Assembly (NCBI GenBank): GCA_947034885.2
Contig: OX344752.2
Span: 22,405,386 to 22,469,385 of the forward strand
Reading direction: 5' to 3'
Length of the DNA: 64,000 bases
DNA from: Thuidium tamariscinum
Lineage: Eukaryota > Streptophyta > Bryopsida > Hypnales > Thuidiaceae
Each line of letters opens with the position of its first letter. Positions within the stretch are counted from its first letter, which is position 1. A program made the translations under genes and the position numbers. This document shows positions 1 to 12,339 of the stretch, in pieces. The notes under the pieces were generated by a model. It was not told where the DNA came from, ran no database searches, and worked only from the letters and a program-made list of their open reading frames with translations.

Positions 1-1833
1 GAACCGAACTTTGATGCTCTGCACTTGAAATTTCCGTTCTACGAAGTCAACGCAAGATCGAGGCTTAACCTCTTACACAAATTTTAGGAATGAAAAGTCA
101 ATTGAAGGGGCCCTAAGCCTTCAAAATTCCACAACAAAATACATAAAAAACTTGGCCAAACCGTTGGTCCAAGTAGTGCTCCAGCCACGCCGGTAGCACT
201 TAAGTGAAATAACAAAGTGTCGGTGCGAGAAATAAGGGTACTGGCAACCTCGAGGGGGGCCCTTATATACCCATGGCCGGGCCCCTCTCGGTAATTGCCG
301 GTGAAAACACTTTGTTACTTCCTACCCTAAACTACCCTAATGTAATTCCAAAATATTAGTTGTTTAATGGTGGAAATTTCTAAAAACATCCCCATTTTGT
401 CAAAGAAATCTTGGCCAAATCAAATCCAAGATCTTAACCCAAAATATTTTGGAATCAACCCTAATCTACCTAGATATTTTGCGAATGAATCCAAAGTCAT
501 TTCGAAATTTGTCTTTCTTTAGCCCAAAGATGGCTTTTTACGCAAGAAAGAGATCTTGACCAAATCCAATCTTTGATTTTCCAAGAGATATTTCCAAAAT
601 CACTTCTAATTAACCGCAATTAACGATTAAAAAGTCAAACTAAGAGCTGACCCTCTCTATCTTTTAGGGAACAACTCGAAACGGAAAACCGTCTGTGCCA
701 TTGTCTTTAGAAGACCCCAATTAGCCTAAGGGACCCCTTACCCCTCACTCCTAGGCCATTTGCGCGCCCAAATTGGAATTACGGTAACTCCAATTAAAAG
801 TCAAAACTCTAACTTTTAGGATTTGCGCATTTCGATGAATCTGTCAGGCCTGGGTTGTTAGGAATGTCCGTGAGAGTAAGGAATGACTCCTTATTTGCGA
901 CAATCGGACATCATTCGCTCCTGATACGCCGGTCAACCCGCCGCCAACTTGTAACTTCCAGTGAATTTCGATGTCGATGCCGGTTTTGGTAGTTGGGAAT
1001 GTCGGAATGTCTTCAAACTTGACCGGGCGCTTATTAAGCACACAAAAACCTATCCTAATTTTTAGTGAGATTTTACCGCATCATATGTAATTTCTATGAT
1101 TTTACGAACATTTCTATGTACGATTGACTTCCCATGGAGTCAACGTGGAATTTCGGAAAAATCCGAAATAAATTGGGTAACATCTAGGGCACTCCTAGAT
1201 TTTAGGTGTAAGTCCCAAGCAACCTTGCACCTTTCTAATTTTAGGAATTTGGAATTACTTTGCCCAATTGGACAATTTAATTCCCGATGTCCGGGAATCT
1301 TGGACAATTGTTTGATTCTTGTTCGCTTCTGGCATGCTCCTACCCTTGGAACACCTCTCTGTAGTCTTCAATCTCCAATCCCCCATCTTTTGTCTCGTGA
1401 AGTTCAAATTCTCCAAATCCATTGTAGTGGTTTTACCTTTAAATCCAATTTGTTCCAAAATTGAACTTAAGCCCTGGCAACTCTCCCACGCTTGTAGTAG
1501 ACTCTTTTAGCTTAGTCAGTATGTCTTATGCATCCTTAAAAGGTTGACTTTGCACAGACATTCGCTAGGACTGACTAACTCTCTATTCCTTATTTCTCTC
1601 GGAACTACTAATTTCTCACATATACTTGCTTTGGAGACTTAGAATGATTCCAATTTCTAGTATTTAGGAATTTTCCACCATCTAAGTTGGTTTTCCACCA
1701 TTTTGGCATAGACTGATACCAAAACTCCCTCAACACTCTTTTTATGTCTTTTTCTTGAATATTTTGACTAGTTTTCGCTATTTAATCGCGAAAAATGGAC
1801 CCAGAGTCCTGAGTGCCATCTCGAGGGCTCACA
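1..1833 (-). mobile_element. R1-family LTR, copy A (may run off the window start)
   Basis: Read on the minus strand this starts TGTGAGCCC at 1833, the same start as the repeat at 14898 (plus), and matches it through the blocks around 500-1080, including the 'ATTTTTAGTGAGATTTTACCG' neighbourhood. A TATA-like TATATAAG on the minus strand lies near 263-270 inside a CCC/GGG-rich inverted repeat, the same layout as the promoter of the copy at 16005. No gag or pol frame is visible, so the family looks non-autonomous. Short open frames such as 844-1041 (minus) share a few residues (LNKRP-KF-DI) with 15420-15674 and are chance frames in the repeat. Confidence 0.65.
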
Positions 1834-2205
1834 CCAGTCCGGATTGTCGAGAGGGTGGAGGAACAGACCCCACAAAGCAAGGCAATCCATCATCCGCCTA
1901 TCACCGGATTACTCAAGAGGAAGATCACGGAAACCCCCACGGTGAAGCGGAAGGCTCGGGTAGAAGAGGAGGACGATGAGTCAAAAGAGGAGGATGAGGA
2001 CTCGGAGGAGGAGACCGACTCCGGTGATGAGTCGGACCAGTACTCTGATGCAGACCAGGCATTGGCGGAGACCAAGAAGAGTCGGGCCAAGGCACGGGGT
2101 AAGTCCAAGCCAAAGCCTAGGCCAGTCAAGATGTACTGGTCTTCGACTGGAAAAAAGCAGCCAGCCCGAAAGGGTACCTCGCCTATCAAGTGGCCGAGGA
2201 AGTAG
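1813..2205 (+). CDS. Acidic/basic 130-residue open frame of unknown origin, probably transposon-derived
   Basis: I do not recognise this protein. Residues about 50-75 form an Asp/Glu run (EEEDDESKEEDED and onward), followed by a Lys/Arg/Pro-rich tail (SKPKPRPVK, PARKGTSPIK) ending at TAG 2205. It begins exactly where the R1 LTR ends (1833), so its first residues lie in LTR sequence and the true start is unknown. It is followed by an LTR-like promoter region. This matches the layout at 22.7-25.2 kb, where a gag-like frame with an acidic tract is also followed by a CCGGAT-rich LTR-like block. It is most likely the 3' remnant of a retroelement frame, not a cellular gene. Confidence 0.3.
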   Translation: MPSRGLTPVRIVERVEEQTPQSKAIHHPPITGLLKRKITETPTVKRKARVEEEDDESKEEDEDSEEETDSGDESDQYSDADQALAETKKSRAKARGKSKPKPRPVKMYWSSTGKKQPARKGTSPIKWPRK

Positions 2206-3110
2206 GGAAGCACTGATATCAGGTAGATAGAAAGGCGGCTAACCTTTAGCCAAAGCAGGTTATATTTAGAGTAGAAGTTTTGAACTTAGACCGGATCCGG
2301 ATTTGTAGGATCTGAAATCCTATTTTGTTGGTATTTTTGGATTTTTGTAGAAGTCAACCCATCCAAGTTGTAGAGGAATGTCACGTGGCATTCTCTGAGG
2401 ATTGGTGTTGATTCCATTTGCACTTTTAGGTTTACTCGTAGTTTAGTATTTAAACCCGGTTTGTAATTGAATCCGGGCGCGCATTATGTTATCTTACTTT
2501 CACAAGTTTTTGTGTTGCAAATACAAGTCAGAACCTTTCTGATTCACTCTGAAGTGGACTGTGTACGTGGGACCTTGTCAAAATCTTGTCGCGACAGTTA
2601 AGATTGCAACCTTGTGTGGATGAGTGTGTGCCTGGATGCTCAGTTTATCCGATCTTTGGACCTACATTTGGTTACCTATTTAAGGACTAGACCAAATCTT
2701 AGTATCCGATCTCCGGTCCCATATTCAGAAAGAGTAAGTAAGAAAATTCTAAATATGATGGTATAAGTAGAGAGGAAACTCTCTGAGGTCAAAGGATTGA
2801 TCTTATTTCCGGTCCAAAGTAAATTCTAGGAAACTCTAAAGACCGGATCCAAATCATTCTTTGCTTGGGTTTTGTTGTGGTAACCACTAACGTATTCCGG
2901 TCTTTCGTCAACTTCTAACCAAATCCTTTGGGAACGATATACGAGTCACTTTAAGGCTAACTTAGTACATTCTAACGCCTTAGAGAAGGAATTGTGCTTT
3001 CCTGTGCTACGACAATCGTTACTGGTCATTATTTGTGGATTAATTTTAGTATATAGTCCCCATTAGAATAGGAACACTAAACTAATTTTTCCTTAAGCCA
3101 AACTGCAAGC
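2206..3110 (+). mobile_element. LTR-like block with ACCGGATC motifs (type-B element fragment)
   Basis: GC-richer DNA with scattered ACCGGATCC/TCCGG motifs, a TATA-like TATTTAAA at 2447-2454 and a 3' segment ending near CTGTGCTACGACAA. It resembles in layout and short motifs the block 24430-25690 (TATTTAA at 24606, then a segment ending near TGTGTTGCGACA). No coding potential seen. Exact element ends and target duplications were not found. Confidence 0.35.
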
Positions 3111-5987
3111 TAACACTTGGAATATTAATTGTTAGCTTAGGGTGTATGTTTGAATAGTCTGCTAGGTAAGAATCCATACAACATGACCATGATATTTACC
3201 ATTTGATTTCTTCTACCATCCATGTCTAATCAAAATGAAAATCAAATTAGAGATCCAACTTAGTACATATAGTACTACCCGTCATTTGGTCCTTGGTTTA
3301 ATAAGGCCATCAATTAATGAGATTAAAGTTGCTAAAATGTAATCACTCTTTTTGAAAAATAATTTACTTATTTTTCATGATTGATGGTGAGTGTTTTTAT
3401 AAAAACAAAAACATCAAACAAATCCATTTGATAATTCTGTCTATCTATGTAGGAAGCAGTAGTCATCCTTTATTAAAAAGGATTGTTTACTCACATTAAA
3501 TCCTTCTAATTTTTGTAACTTAATTTTTAAATCTGAATGTTAGTCCAGGAATTAACACTTGAAGAGGAAGTCTAGAAAAAAGAAAAAATACCTTTTTTGG
3601 AACATCCCAGGAACTGGGCACCAATCCAATATTTTCTAAAGCAAAAACTTTACTTTACACGACTAGATTTTAATTCCTGTAGTATTGCTCACTCATTGCC
3701 TTGTTGGGCACATATTGCTACTAAGCATGTAAAAAATCTTACTCAGCCTTACTTTACCACATCAATCTACAATCCAATTTTAACTTTGATCAGATTTAGG
3801 AACTATCCATTTAAACTCAAGAGGCTAAGGCTCATGAGATAATCCTTAGCAAAAACTTATATACAGTAAAAACAGTATAACAAATAGCTAAGGGGGATTA
3901 AAACTATAAAGGGATGTTCCCACTTGCTGATATCTAGGAGTTTTTGTTTTAGGTAGGACACTTAGAAGTTGGAAACCCCTTTCTTGTTTACACAGGCGCT
4001 AGTTTGGATGGCCCTACACTAGTTTGGAAGATGCTTTCCAGGCTCGGGTCTGAGTGACGCATGCGAAGCTGTTGATGTTCGATGCGCTTTTCCACATACT
4101 CTCTGACACGACGTGGAAGTACAAAGCAACTTTCACATTTGCATTTCCCGTGGAAGTGTTGGGGTTGTGCACATTTGTATCACTATGTTTGCCTTTGTCT
4201 GTGAACTGTTGATCACGATCACAACGTGTAATGTGCAAAACTTTTGAAGCATTGTCTCTGCGAATGAGTTCATCTTATTGGGGTTTTGTTGAATGTGACG
4301 AGTGTGCATTGGATGCCGAAGAGAAACTCAAATAGGGCGTCCTTTGTAGCGCTTCCGTGTTTACGTGCACAGAGTCCTGCAACCAAAGTCAAGATTTAAA
4401 TTTTCACGTTATTCAGCTAGAGGAATGGCCTTCAGCATTGGACAGCACATCCAAAGTTCCAAACTTCCGCTGCAATGTCGCCCTCATCGTGGAACAAAAA
4501 TCACCAAGTGTATCCCGACATGTCATTCACTTCTCTTGCTTTGTATAGAATTCATGTTTGTATATGCACTCCTGCGTTCGACTTCACATCGTCAGTGATC
4601 ACACTGAAAGTTGCAGTGCAAAGTGAAACCTTATGTGCAGATGATCAATTAGGACTTTGCCATGGCCTCAATCCATTGTACAGACTTCCCTTCTGTTCAC
4701 ACAACGATGCGTCCAGAATGCCTAAACTTCTTCCAGAAACATGCCTTCAGTAGAATTAGGCATCTAATTAAATCACACATGCAAGCCATAATAGACATCC
4801 CAAACCCTTGCATGTTAAACTTGCCAGCGCACTTCAAAATTGACGTGGTGTTTGCCCACTTCCACTGTAGCTCTGATAGTACATAAAGAAGAAAAGAAGT
4901 CATTACTACCACACGCACTGTGCTACGTCACTTTCTACCGGACCTCCCCGTAGGCTCAACAAAAAATAAGAACTACAGTTGTGAACGCTCTCCACTTTTT
5001 GAGGAATTTCTCCTTTAAAAATGCCACCATAACAATAAGTGGGAACATGCCTTAAGATCAACATATTTGTCTTGTTTCGAAATTCCTCCATGAGGTTGCC
5101 GACCTCACCTACACCCATGCAATTTGACAAACAATAAGTTAGTAAGAAAGCGTATGCAAGGTGTCTTCAGTTAAGCAGCACTTGTCATTGTTTTCACATG
5201 TCAAAAAAGAGTAACAGTCCAAATATTATCAATCTGTAAATAGCCTCTCAACGTAATTGTGTACAATGTGAGATTGTGAGGAGAAGAAGCCATGGTGAAG
5301 CTTAAAGAATTTGAGCTAAAAAAAGTGATTCACCACCTCACCACCAACTTGTTGCCGCTCTCAATACTCAGCCCGTAAGCAGCTGCCACTCAACAGACAG
5401 TCCCTGTCTTTAGCTCAAGGAGAGAGTAAAATACTAATATAACGTAGCACAAATGCTATGTTTGTGCAATTTCCATTCCAGTTATATGCCAGAGGATCAT
5501 CCATGCTTCTAGGGCAAAGTACTGTGTTAGTTGACATCACTGATGGGACTATGATCGTCATTTTTATTTTATTTAATGAGGCCTTAACTGTTTTCAAATA
5601 GCCAATTCCTTGAATTGTAATTCCAACCAAGCTCTGAATGATTTTAATTGATCTATATTAAGAGCAATCCTGAGTTCACCTACCAGAATCCAATGTGTTG
5701 GATTATCTAGTAGTACAGGTGGTACTATTCAAATTTCTAGTAACTCTACTACATGGAAGCTACTAATTTAAAGAGGGTTGTAGATACTCCATGTGGTGAT
5801 CTATGTATCTAATCTGAGTTTGAACATACCCATGCACAATCTCCTTAATTTCTTGACAAGTCTAATCAAAAGGATCTGGGTGGATTGGCCCCCTCGCTCA
5901 GCCTTACCATGTTTTACCAGAGGTGCAATTAAAACAAAAAGCCCCCTAGTTTGAATTGTGATCACCCCTACTTTCTTCACCCCCTCA
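3111..5987. other. No gene recognised
   Basis: AT-rich DNA, with a less AT-rich part at about 4000-5140. Several 60-90 codon frames there on both strands (for example 4475-4753 plus and 4906-5130 minus) show no recognisable motif and overlap each other. No splice-consistent gene model, RNA gene or transposon end was found. Confidence 0.5.
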
Positions 5988-6105
5988 CTAATTTGGAGTC
6001 TCTGATCACAAATATGAATTCAAAATTTGCAAGAAAAAATTTGTATGAAAAATAAAAAATTACAACGTTTCACCCAAGTGGCCGAGCGAGGGGGCCAGTT
6101 CTCCC
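5988..6105 (+). repeat. Dispersed ~110-bp repeat, copy 1
   Basis: The block 'TTTGGAGTC...CAAATATGAATTCA...TTTGCAAG...ACCCAAGTGGCCGAGCGAGGGGGCC' recurs at 37332-37428 and 56440-56548 in the same orientation and at about 35925-36030 inverted. All copies keep AATATGA(A/G)TT(C/T)AGAATTTGCAA-like sequence, and three of the four also keep a CG-containing GAGGGGG end. Coding capacity is absent; it may be the end of a larger repeat. Confidence 0.5.
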
Positions 6106-6460
6106 TGCCCATCAAAAGGGAGGGTGGGTGGGAATTTTTGTTGGTACCATGGAATTCAAGGATTTCCATGAGATCAACTTGGCTAGAAGGATATCAAGAT
6201 TTCCTTGTCTTCCATACTAAGTTAATTAGATCTTACAGCAATCCATTCTAGAAATTCTTTTCCAGGTACAAGTCAGAACCTAGGTACTTGAAGAAAGTTC
6301 TTGGAAATATATATATATAAAAACATGAATACATGGAATTCAATATTTTATTTTATTGAAATTTATATTCGATTAGAGTGTTCTTGACTTCTTTAGTATA
6401 CACAAAAAAGAATGCTAATTTGGTCTAAAGAATGTTTATAAAGTTATAAGAAATCATGTA

Positions 6461-7858
6461 CAGTGGGGTACCAATCAAAATGTCGTTTTTGAATTTGCAG
6501 TGAGAAAATTTTCAGTACTAACAACTTTGAAAGCCTCTCAAAAGCTCAAAAATTGGTATTTTACCACTAAATTCTTACTATAGAATTATATTTAAGTTAA
6601 TTATACGTATGACAAATTTCAAGGCCAAAAGATTCACCAAAAAAAAGTAATTCAAAATCTACCAACATGGGTAGTGGTGAGAAACATTTCACTACTTTCA
6701 ACTTTGATACCTTCCTAAGGATTGAGTTTTTTTTCTTTTGCCATGAAATTTTTGTCATGAAACAATCTCTATGTTTTTAATATTCATAAAAATTTTCAAG
6801 GTAAAAAAAGTTTTTTTTAAGAAGATATTTGAAATCTCTCAGTAGGTGTAGTTTTGAGAAATTTTTTACAATTGCCAACTTTGACACCCTCCCAAGGGCT
6901 GAAAAATTGGTTTCTTACCATGAATTTTTTTTGTGAAGTAATCTCTATGTTGATAATATGCTCTCCAAATTTCAAGTTCAAATGAATTACAAAAGAAAAT
7001 ATATACAAAATCTCCCAACATGTGTAGTTGTGAGAAAAATTTCACAATTGCCAACTTTGACACCCTCCCAAGGGCTGAAAATTTGTCTATTTAACATGAA
7101 TTTTTTTGAATAAGATCAATTTTATGTTGATAATATAAAATATAAAATTTCAAGTTCAAAACACTTACCCAAAAAAAGATATTCAAAATCTCTCAACATG
7201 TGTAGTTGTGAGGTTGAGTTTTTACATTCGTGTCAAACTTTGCTCCACAAAATAACACTATACTAAGGGCTCAAAAACTCCTCCTCACAACTACACATGT
7301 TGGGAGATTTTGTATATATTTTCTTTTGTAATTCATTTGAACTTGAAATTTGGAGAGCATATTATCAACATAGAGATTACTTCACAAAAAAAAATTCATG
7401 GTAAGAAACCAATTTTTCAGCCCTTGGGAGGGTGTCAAAGTTGGCAATTGTGAAAATTTTCTCAAAACTACACCTATTGAGAGATTTCAAATATCTTCTT
7501 AAGAAAAACTTTTTTTACCTTGAAAATTTTTAAGCATATTAAAAACATAGATATTGTTTCATGACAAAAATTTCATAGCAAAAGAAAAAAAACTCAATCC
7601 TTAGGAAGGTGTCAAAGTTGAAAGTAGTGAAATGTTTCTCACCTCTACCCATGTTGGTAGATTTTGAATTACTTTTTTTTGGTGAATCTTTTGGCCTTGA
7701 AATTTGTCATACGTATAATTAACTTAAAGATGATGCTATAGTAAGAATTTAGTGGTAAAATACCAATTTTTGAGTTCTCAAGAGGCTTTCAAAGTTGGCA
7801 GTACTGAAATTTTTCTCATTGCGAATTCAAAAACGACATTTTGATTGGTACCCCACTG
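6461..7858. mobile_element. Tc1/mariner-like fold-back element (long hairpin MITE)
   Basis: The element starts CAGTGGGGTACCAATC and ends GATTGGTACCCCACTG, and is flanked by TA at 6459-6460 and 7859-7860, as expected for Tc1/mariner target duplication. The left arm (about 6461-7036) is the inverted complement of the right arm (about 7276-7858), with a ~240-bp loop. Each arm is itself built of ~175-bp tandem units (unit starts near 6502, 6675, 6853 and 7031). No transposase frame is present, so it is non-autonomous. A transcript would fold into a ~580-bp near-perfect duplex. Small open frames such as 6817-7008 are incidental. Confidence 0.8.
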
Positions 7859-8110
7859 TACATGGGAGTACATTTGGCAAAAAAGGGAATTTTTTTTTCC
7901 ATTGTATCCAAAGAATATTGAAATGACAAGTCCGAAATAGTGAGCAGAGTCTTACTTGGCCACTCTGGAGCCCCTATTCTTTCAGGCTAATGTGGCGCTA
8001 ATATGTCAACAATAGTGCCAACGTTGAATTGGTTTATTTGTCTCTTCTCCTCCACATCAGAACAGCCTGCACCCTACTTGCTTGACCCCTACATATGACC
8101 TTGTACTTGG

Positions 8111-8742
8111 GGGTGATTGCAAGAAAGAGTGGTCCTATTTGGCGTCACAATTCGAATGTTGGAGTTGTTATCAACTATAACTTTTGGAGTATGAATCCAA
8201 TTTACTTGAAATTTTTATTGAAGATGATCAAATTAAATATAATGAGATTCCTTATTTTTTGAAAATATCCAAAAAACATTTTCTAAATAAATTTCAATTT
8301 GCCTAATTTATCACACTTAGGGGTTTAGGGGTTTTTAGTACTGTAAAGCACCTTAAATTTATGATGTAGACTTGAAATTTTTGTGGGCTATTCCTATACT
8401 AGAAATTCACGTGTCTACTAAAAAAAAAATTAAAAAAGCATTATTTTATGTCCATGTTTGTGCAAACAGAGCTTTTTGCACACATAGTTCTGAATATTGA
8501 AAATGGTTTCAAGATCATTTTTTTGATAAAATCTCACTTCCATAAAGTCTTATACAATTGATAAATTTTAGTTTCTTTGAAATATATTTTCCCTATTTTT
8601 TACTAATTAAAACACAAAAGTACCAATTTTCATGAATTTTGCACTTTTCTAGTTCACCTAGTTAGAAAATTTTCCTATGCTTTTCCTTCTTAGGGTACTG
8701 TGGGCACTTCATTCCCACCCTTGGAATTAAGCAATCACAACC
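8111..8742. mobile_element. Putative MITE related to 27720-28448
   Basis: Starts GGGTGATTGCAAGAAA, the same terminal sequence as the element at 27720, and both contain a central 'GGGGTTTTTAGT' block. The right end is tentative (AAGCAATCACAACC near 8742 partly matches the inverted terminus). Internal sequence is AT-rich and non-coding. Confidence 0.4.
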
Positions 8743-8839
8743 AAGCTCTGGTCCTAACGATTCTATTACCTACGAGTGTCTAAGCGTCAATTCATTGTGC
8801 CTTCCAAGCAATGGATCTTCTTTACTAGCCTACCTATCC

Positions 8840-9300
8840 TACCAAGGGTTTGTTTCGTTCTCTTGTCCTACTTCTAATTGCTCCTTACTCCATGTGTTTC
8901 GTTTTCTTGTCCTACTTCTATGTTCCTTCTGTTTTACTCTAAGTGTTTGTTTGTTTCGTTCTCTTGTCCTACTTCTACATGTTTGGATTTGTTTTAGCCT
9001 ACTTTACGTATGGTATTCCCTATCCTATCTCTACGTCTTTGTATTTTATCCTATCCTACGTACTTGTATTCATCTTGCCCTACTTCTACGTCTTTGTATT
9101 TCTATCTTATTCTACGTATTTGTATTTATCTTGGTGTACATTACGTCTTTGTATTTGTTTTGGCCTACTTTACGTATTGGTATTTATCTTAACCTACTCT
9201 ACGTATTTTAATTGAATACCTCTACTCTACGTAGTTGTCTTGCTCTACTTCTACTCTACGTATTTTAACTTGATACCTCTACTCTATGTATTTGTCCCTT
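8840..9300 (+). repeat. Pyrimidine-rich minisatellite, degenerate ~30-bp unit
   Basis: Repeated CTACTTCTACGTCTTTGTATT-like units with TACGTATTTG variants fill this stretch. They produce overlapping long frames in two registers (8795-9211 and 8943-9215), rich in Phe/Leu/Tyr/Val, that mimic a membrane protein. The same hydrophobic pattern in two frames comes from the repeat, so no gene is called. Confidence 0.7.
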
Positions 9301-9676
9301 TTGCTTGTTCCTTTTCACTCGTGGTTGTTCCTTTATTTCAGTCCCTACTTGCTAATCCAGGGTTCCTAATTACAACTAGTTCGTGGCCTCTAATTCCAAC
9401 CGTTTGCCTACTCTAACCAATTGCACTAAAGAAAGATGGGATAGGGTTAAAGTTTAGGAACCCACCTCTATTGTGTACGTGGCGGCCTCTCCTAGCTCCC
9501 CTGCTTCTCACGCCATGTCCACCATAGCCATCCTTCGGCTCCGATTGGGACCCAATTCCGTCCTTTTAATTATCCCCTTCCGGGCGGGTTTACAAATAGG
9601 CCTCCTTCCTAGGCCGTTTTATGTTTCTACTATTTCCTAAACTACCTTCCCAAGCCACCCTTGTGGTTGGGTTTTT

Positions 9677-9840
9677 GCTTTTCCAACCTATACTATCCCC
9701 TAAGTGTATTTTTCCTAACCCCAACTATACTATCCCCTATGTGTCTTTTTCCTAACCCCAACTATACTATCCCCTAAGTGTCTTTTTCCTAACCCCAACT
9801 ACACTATCCTCTAAGTGTCTTTTTCCTAACCCCAACTAGT
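9677..9840 (+). repeat. 37-bp tandem repeat, about four copies
   Basis: Unit TTTTTCCTAACCCCAACTAT...CCCCTAAGTGTC. The CCTAACC anchor falls at 9714, 9751, 9788 and 9825, an exact 37-bp period. The copies differ by a few substitutions. It lies in the presumed internal region of retroelement copy C. Confidence 0.85.
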
Positions 9841-9861
9841 TTTTTTATAAAGAAAGGCCCC

Positions 9862-10110
9862 CCGCCCGAACCCCTAGATCCCAAGCCCGAACCCCTGGCC
9901 CCAAGCCCGAACCCCTGACCCCGCTCGATACCCGGGGAGGCCCGGCGGTCTGCTGCGGCCCCCAATGGGGAGGCCCGGTGGGTCTGCTGCGGCGCCGGCT
10001 GGGGGAAGCCCGGTGGGCTACTGTGGCACCCGACTAGGGGGAGCCCCGGATGGTCTGACTGAGCGCTTGGTTGATCTGGCTGGGCTGGTCTGGCTGGCTG
10101 GTCTCTTATT
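9862..10110 (+). repeat. GC-rich short tandem repeats
   Basis: Three ~19-bp AAGCCCGAACCCCT units (9862-9920) are followed by several ~27-45-bp units around GGGGAGGCCCGGTGGGTCTG (9935-10045) and GGCTGGTCTGGCTGG runs. This is the most GC-rich part of the left half of the window and contrasts sharply with the AT-rich surroundings. Confidence 0.7.
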
Positions 10111-10424
10111 TTTCACAACTTTTGCTTAACAACTAGTCACACTCTTGAAGAGACTAATTTAACCAAACCTAGACTAAACTAAATGACCATACAAGGGGTC
10201 ACCCAAAGGGTGGGTCTCTACATACTCCTCTAAGAAAGTTACTACTCTATTGTTGGATGCTAAACGTTGCATTAGTGCCAAATATGTTGAACACTAAACG
10301 TTGAGACTAGCTCAAAGATGGCCTCCTTTGACACCCCGCTAAGACTTAGGGGGTCCAAAGCTTCGCCGTGAGGGGAGGTGTTTGACATGTGACTAAGACT
10401 TCCTATCTTTCTAGAGGTGGAGGG

Positions 10425-10585
10425 GGGTCATAGCTTCGCCGTCCCCTATGGGACGAGCTTACCCTTGTACACAAGAGAAGAGGGAGGTGAGGAGTAACAA
10501 TTGCCTATTTAAGAATGACGGTCAAAGCTTCGCCGTCCCCTATGGGACTAGCTTAACCTTGTGCACAAGAGAGGAGGGAGAAAAG
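10425..10585 (-). repeat. ~85-bp direct duplication inside the R1 LTR
   Basis: The block AGCTTCGCCGTCCCCTATGG followed by GAC-AGCTTA-CCTTG-ACACAAGAGA-GAGGGAG occurs at about 10433 and again at about 10518, with few changes. A third, shorter AGCTTCGCCGT lies at about 10357. The reverse complement (ACGGCGAAGCT) occurs once in the copy at 16.5 kb, so the duplication is specific to this copy. Confidence 0.65.
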
Positions 10586-12331
10586 GTGGGTACAAGTTTG
10601 CAACATACTCTCTAAGTCACCTCCCAAGTCACCCCTCGGTTCCTCACAAGTCTCTCCCACAACAACATTCACTTGCCTTACAATGCAAAAGGTAGCCCAA
10701 TATCAATTAATAAAAGTTCCCACACAACTTGGGGGGTCTCAAGTCCCCAAGTAAAAACCACAAGAGCCAAGGGTGCAACAACCCCAAAACTATCAAAGGC
10801 TCCTTTGGCATCAAAAGCCAAAGGAAATCCGGCATAACCCGGGCCCAATAGTGCTCCTCCCTTAAATGGGTAGGAGTGAGAGAGAGAGAGAATGAGAGGA
10901 GAATGACGCCCCTTTTATACTCAAAAGGGAGCAACACCCCCCCGTAATCTACTAAGAATAGCTAGATGAGGGAATTTAGGAGGTCCGTACATGTTTACCA
11001 ATCCCAAATCTAACTATCCACCTAGAATCTACACAATTTGAATTGAGAAATTCAAATCTTACCTAACCTTACAAGAACTTGCAAAACCACCTAATTTACC
11101 TTCCCCAAAATCTACAAGTTCTCACATGGGAGAAGTTCCCATATGTTCCCACCTACTTAATTTGAAATCACTTACACCAAGCACTTGGAGCTACCTCCAC
11201 TAACTTTTTGAGGTGGTACTTGCTCCTACATGTGCCCGGAGTTCCCCACGCGTTCCCTACACGTTCCCCACGGCCATTGGGGCCCAAACTCCCCAAAAAA
11301 GCATTGGGGGGCCTTAAACCCCCATTTCTCCTCTATGTGCTGTCCCCAAAAGGCTAACTTTTGGAGTTTAGCTCCGAATGGCAAACGGATTGCGCCATTG
11401 GGTCCGGAAGGCCATAATTAGCCTAAGGTAAACCTCTTTTCCCTTAAACTATGTCCAAATTCTCAAAGAATCTTAATGTAAGCTGGGATCAAAGTTGGGA
11501 TAAATTCCCAACTTTTGGAGTTTGGCGATTTTGGACCCCAAACCTTCACCAATCTCTTAAGTGGATAGAAGGGGGTAGGAATAGACCTAACATAGGCTTC
11601 GTTCCGATGTCGTATGGCTCTGGTACGCCGGTCAACTGCAGCTTCCGTCATTTAAATTGTCAGTTGGGGAGGAATGTCGCCGATTCGAGATCTTCCAACT
11701 ATCAATTTGTCTTGAAACTTGGGGAAGCGCTGCGTTGGTGTAAGACCGCCTCGCCGGATTTTTAGTGGGATTTTACCGCATTTTGGGATATTCTTTCGAA
11801 TTCCCACCCAAAGTCCATCGCGGTTGACCGTCTAGGAAAATAACCAAACAATGTCGGAAAATTCCCAAACTTTAGAGGGGACCACCCATGGGATCCCCCC
11901 ACTTGGATGCCAATCTGCATCCCCACTGCGTGCTCCTAGAATTAGGAAATCGCCCGGTACCTGCATTTCAAAGTTAGTATTCCGCCAATATTCTCTTCGG
12001 TGCTATGGGGAGTGGGGGATTCCCTCTAGATTCCCCCATGAGGACTTCCTAGCCTAGACAGGGCCTTTTTAGGCTTCTTACCCTAATCCTACACATCACT
12101 ATCAATTTGGCATCTATTTAGCCAAGACCAGGTCTGTTTTGGATGCAAACTATCCTAAATCCCAACTAATGACCAAATGGCATATTGCTATGTGTAATGC
12201 CAATACCGGTTTAATGCCCTTTTGTGGGTTTTATAAGCCTAATTATACCTTAGTTTATGTAGGAATTCGAAAAAAGAACCTGTGAGTCCCTGGTGACGAA
12301 TCGGGGACTCACAAGTACCTTCTTCTTAGAG

Positions 12332-12339
12332 GTGTACAC
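12332..12339. repeat. Left 8-bp target duplication of the hAT element
   Basis: GTGTACAC directly precedes the CAGGG terminus at 12340. The partner GTGTATAC lies at 25940-25947 (7 of 8 identical). Eight-bp duplications are the hallmark of hAT insertion. Confidence 0.8.

Larger units (their letters stand above)
9300..12313 (-). mobile_element. R1-family retroelement copy C: LTR plus partial internal region
   Basis: On the minus strand the LTR starts TGTGAGTCCCC at 12313 and runs to roughly 10130; the internal part continues to about 9300. Matching blocks with the copy at 14898-16668 include the GGAATT/TTTTAGTGGGATTTTACC region, CGGATTGCGCCATTGG-like sequence, a minus-strand TATAAAAG near 10915, and repeated AGCTTCGCCGT. 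The internal GC-rich repeats around 10040-10110 resemble the CAGTCAGGCC repeats at 16780-16880. No gag, protease, reverse transcriptase or integrase motif was seen. The LTR start lies only 19 bp outside the left target duplication of the large hAT element. Confidence 0.6.

Noticed and set aside
8795..9215. Hydrophobic 138- and 90-codon frames resembling a membrane protein
   Set aside because: They arise in two registers of a pyrimidine-rich minisatellite; the repeat explains the pattern.
9700..9840. CCTAACCCC runs as interstitial telomere repeat
   Set aside because: The period is 37 bp with a complex unit, not the CCCTAAA heptamer of plant telomeres.
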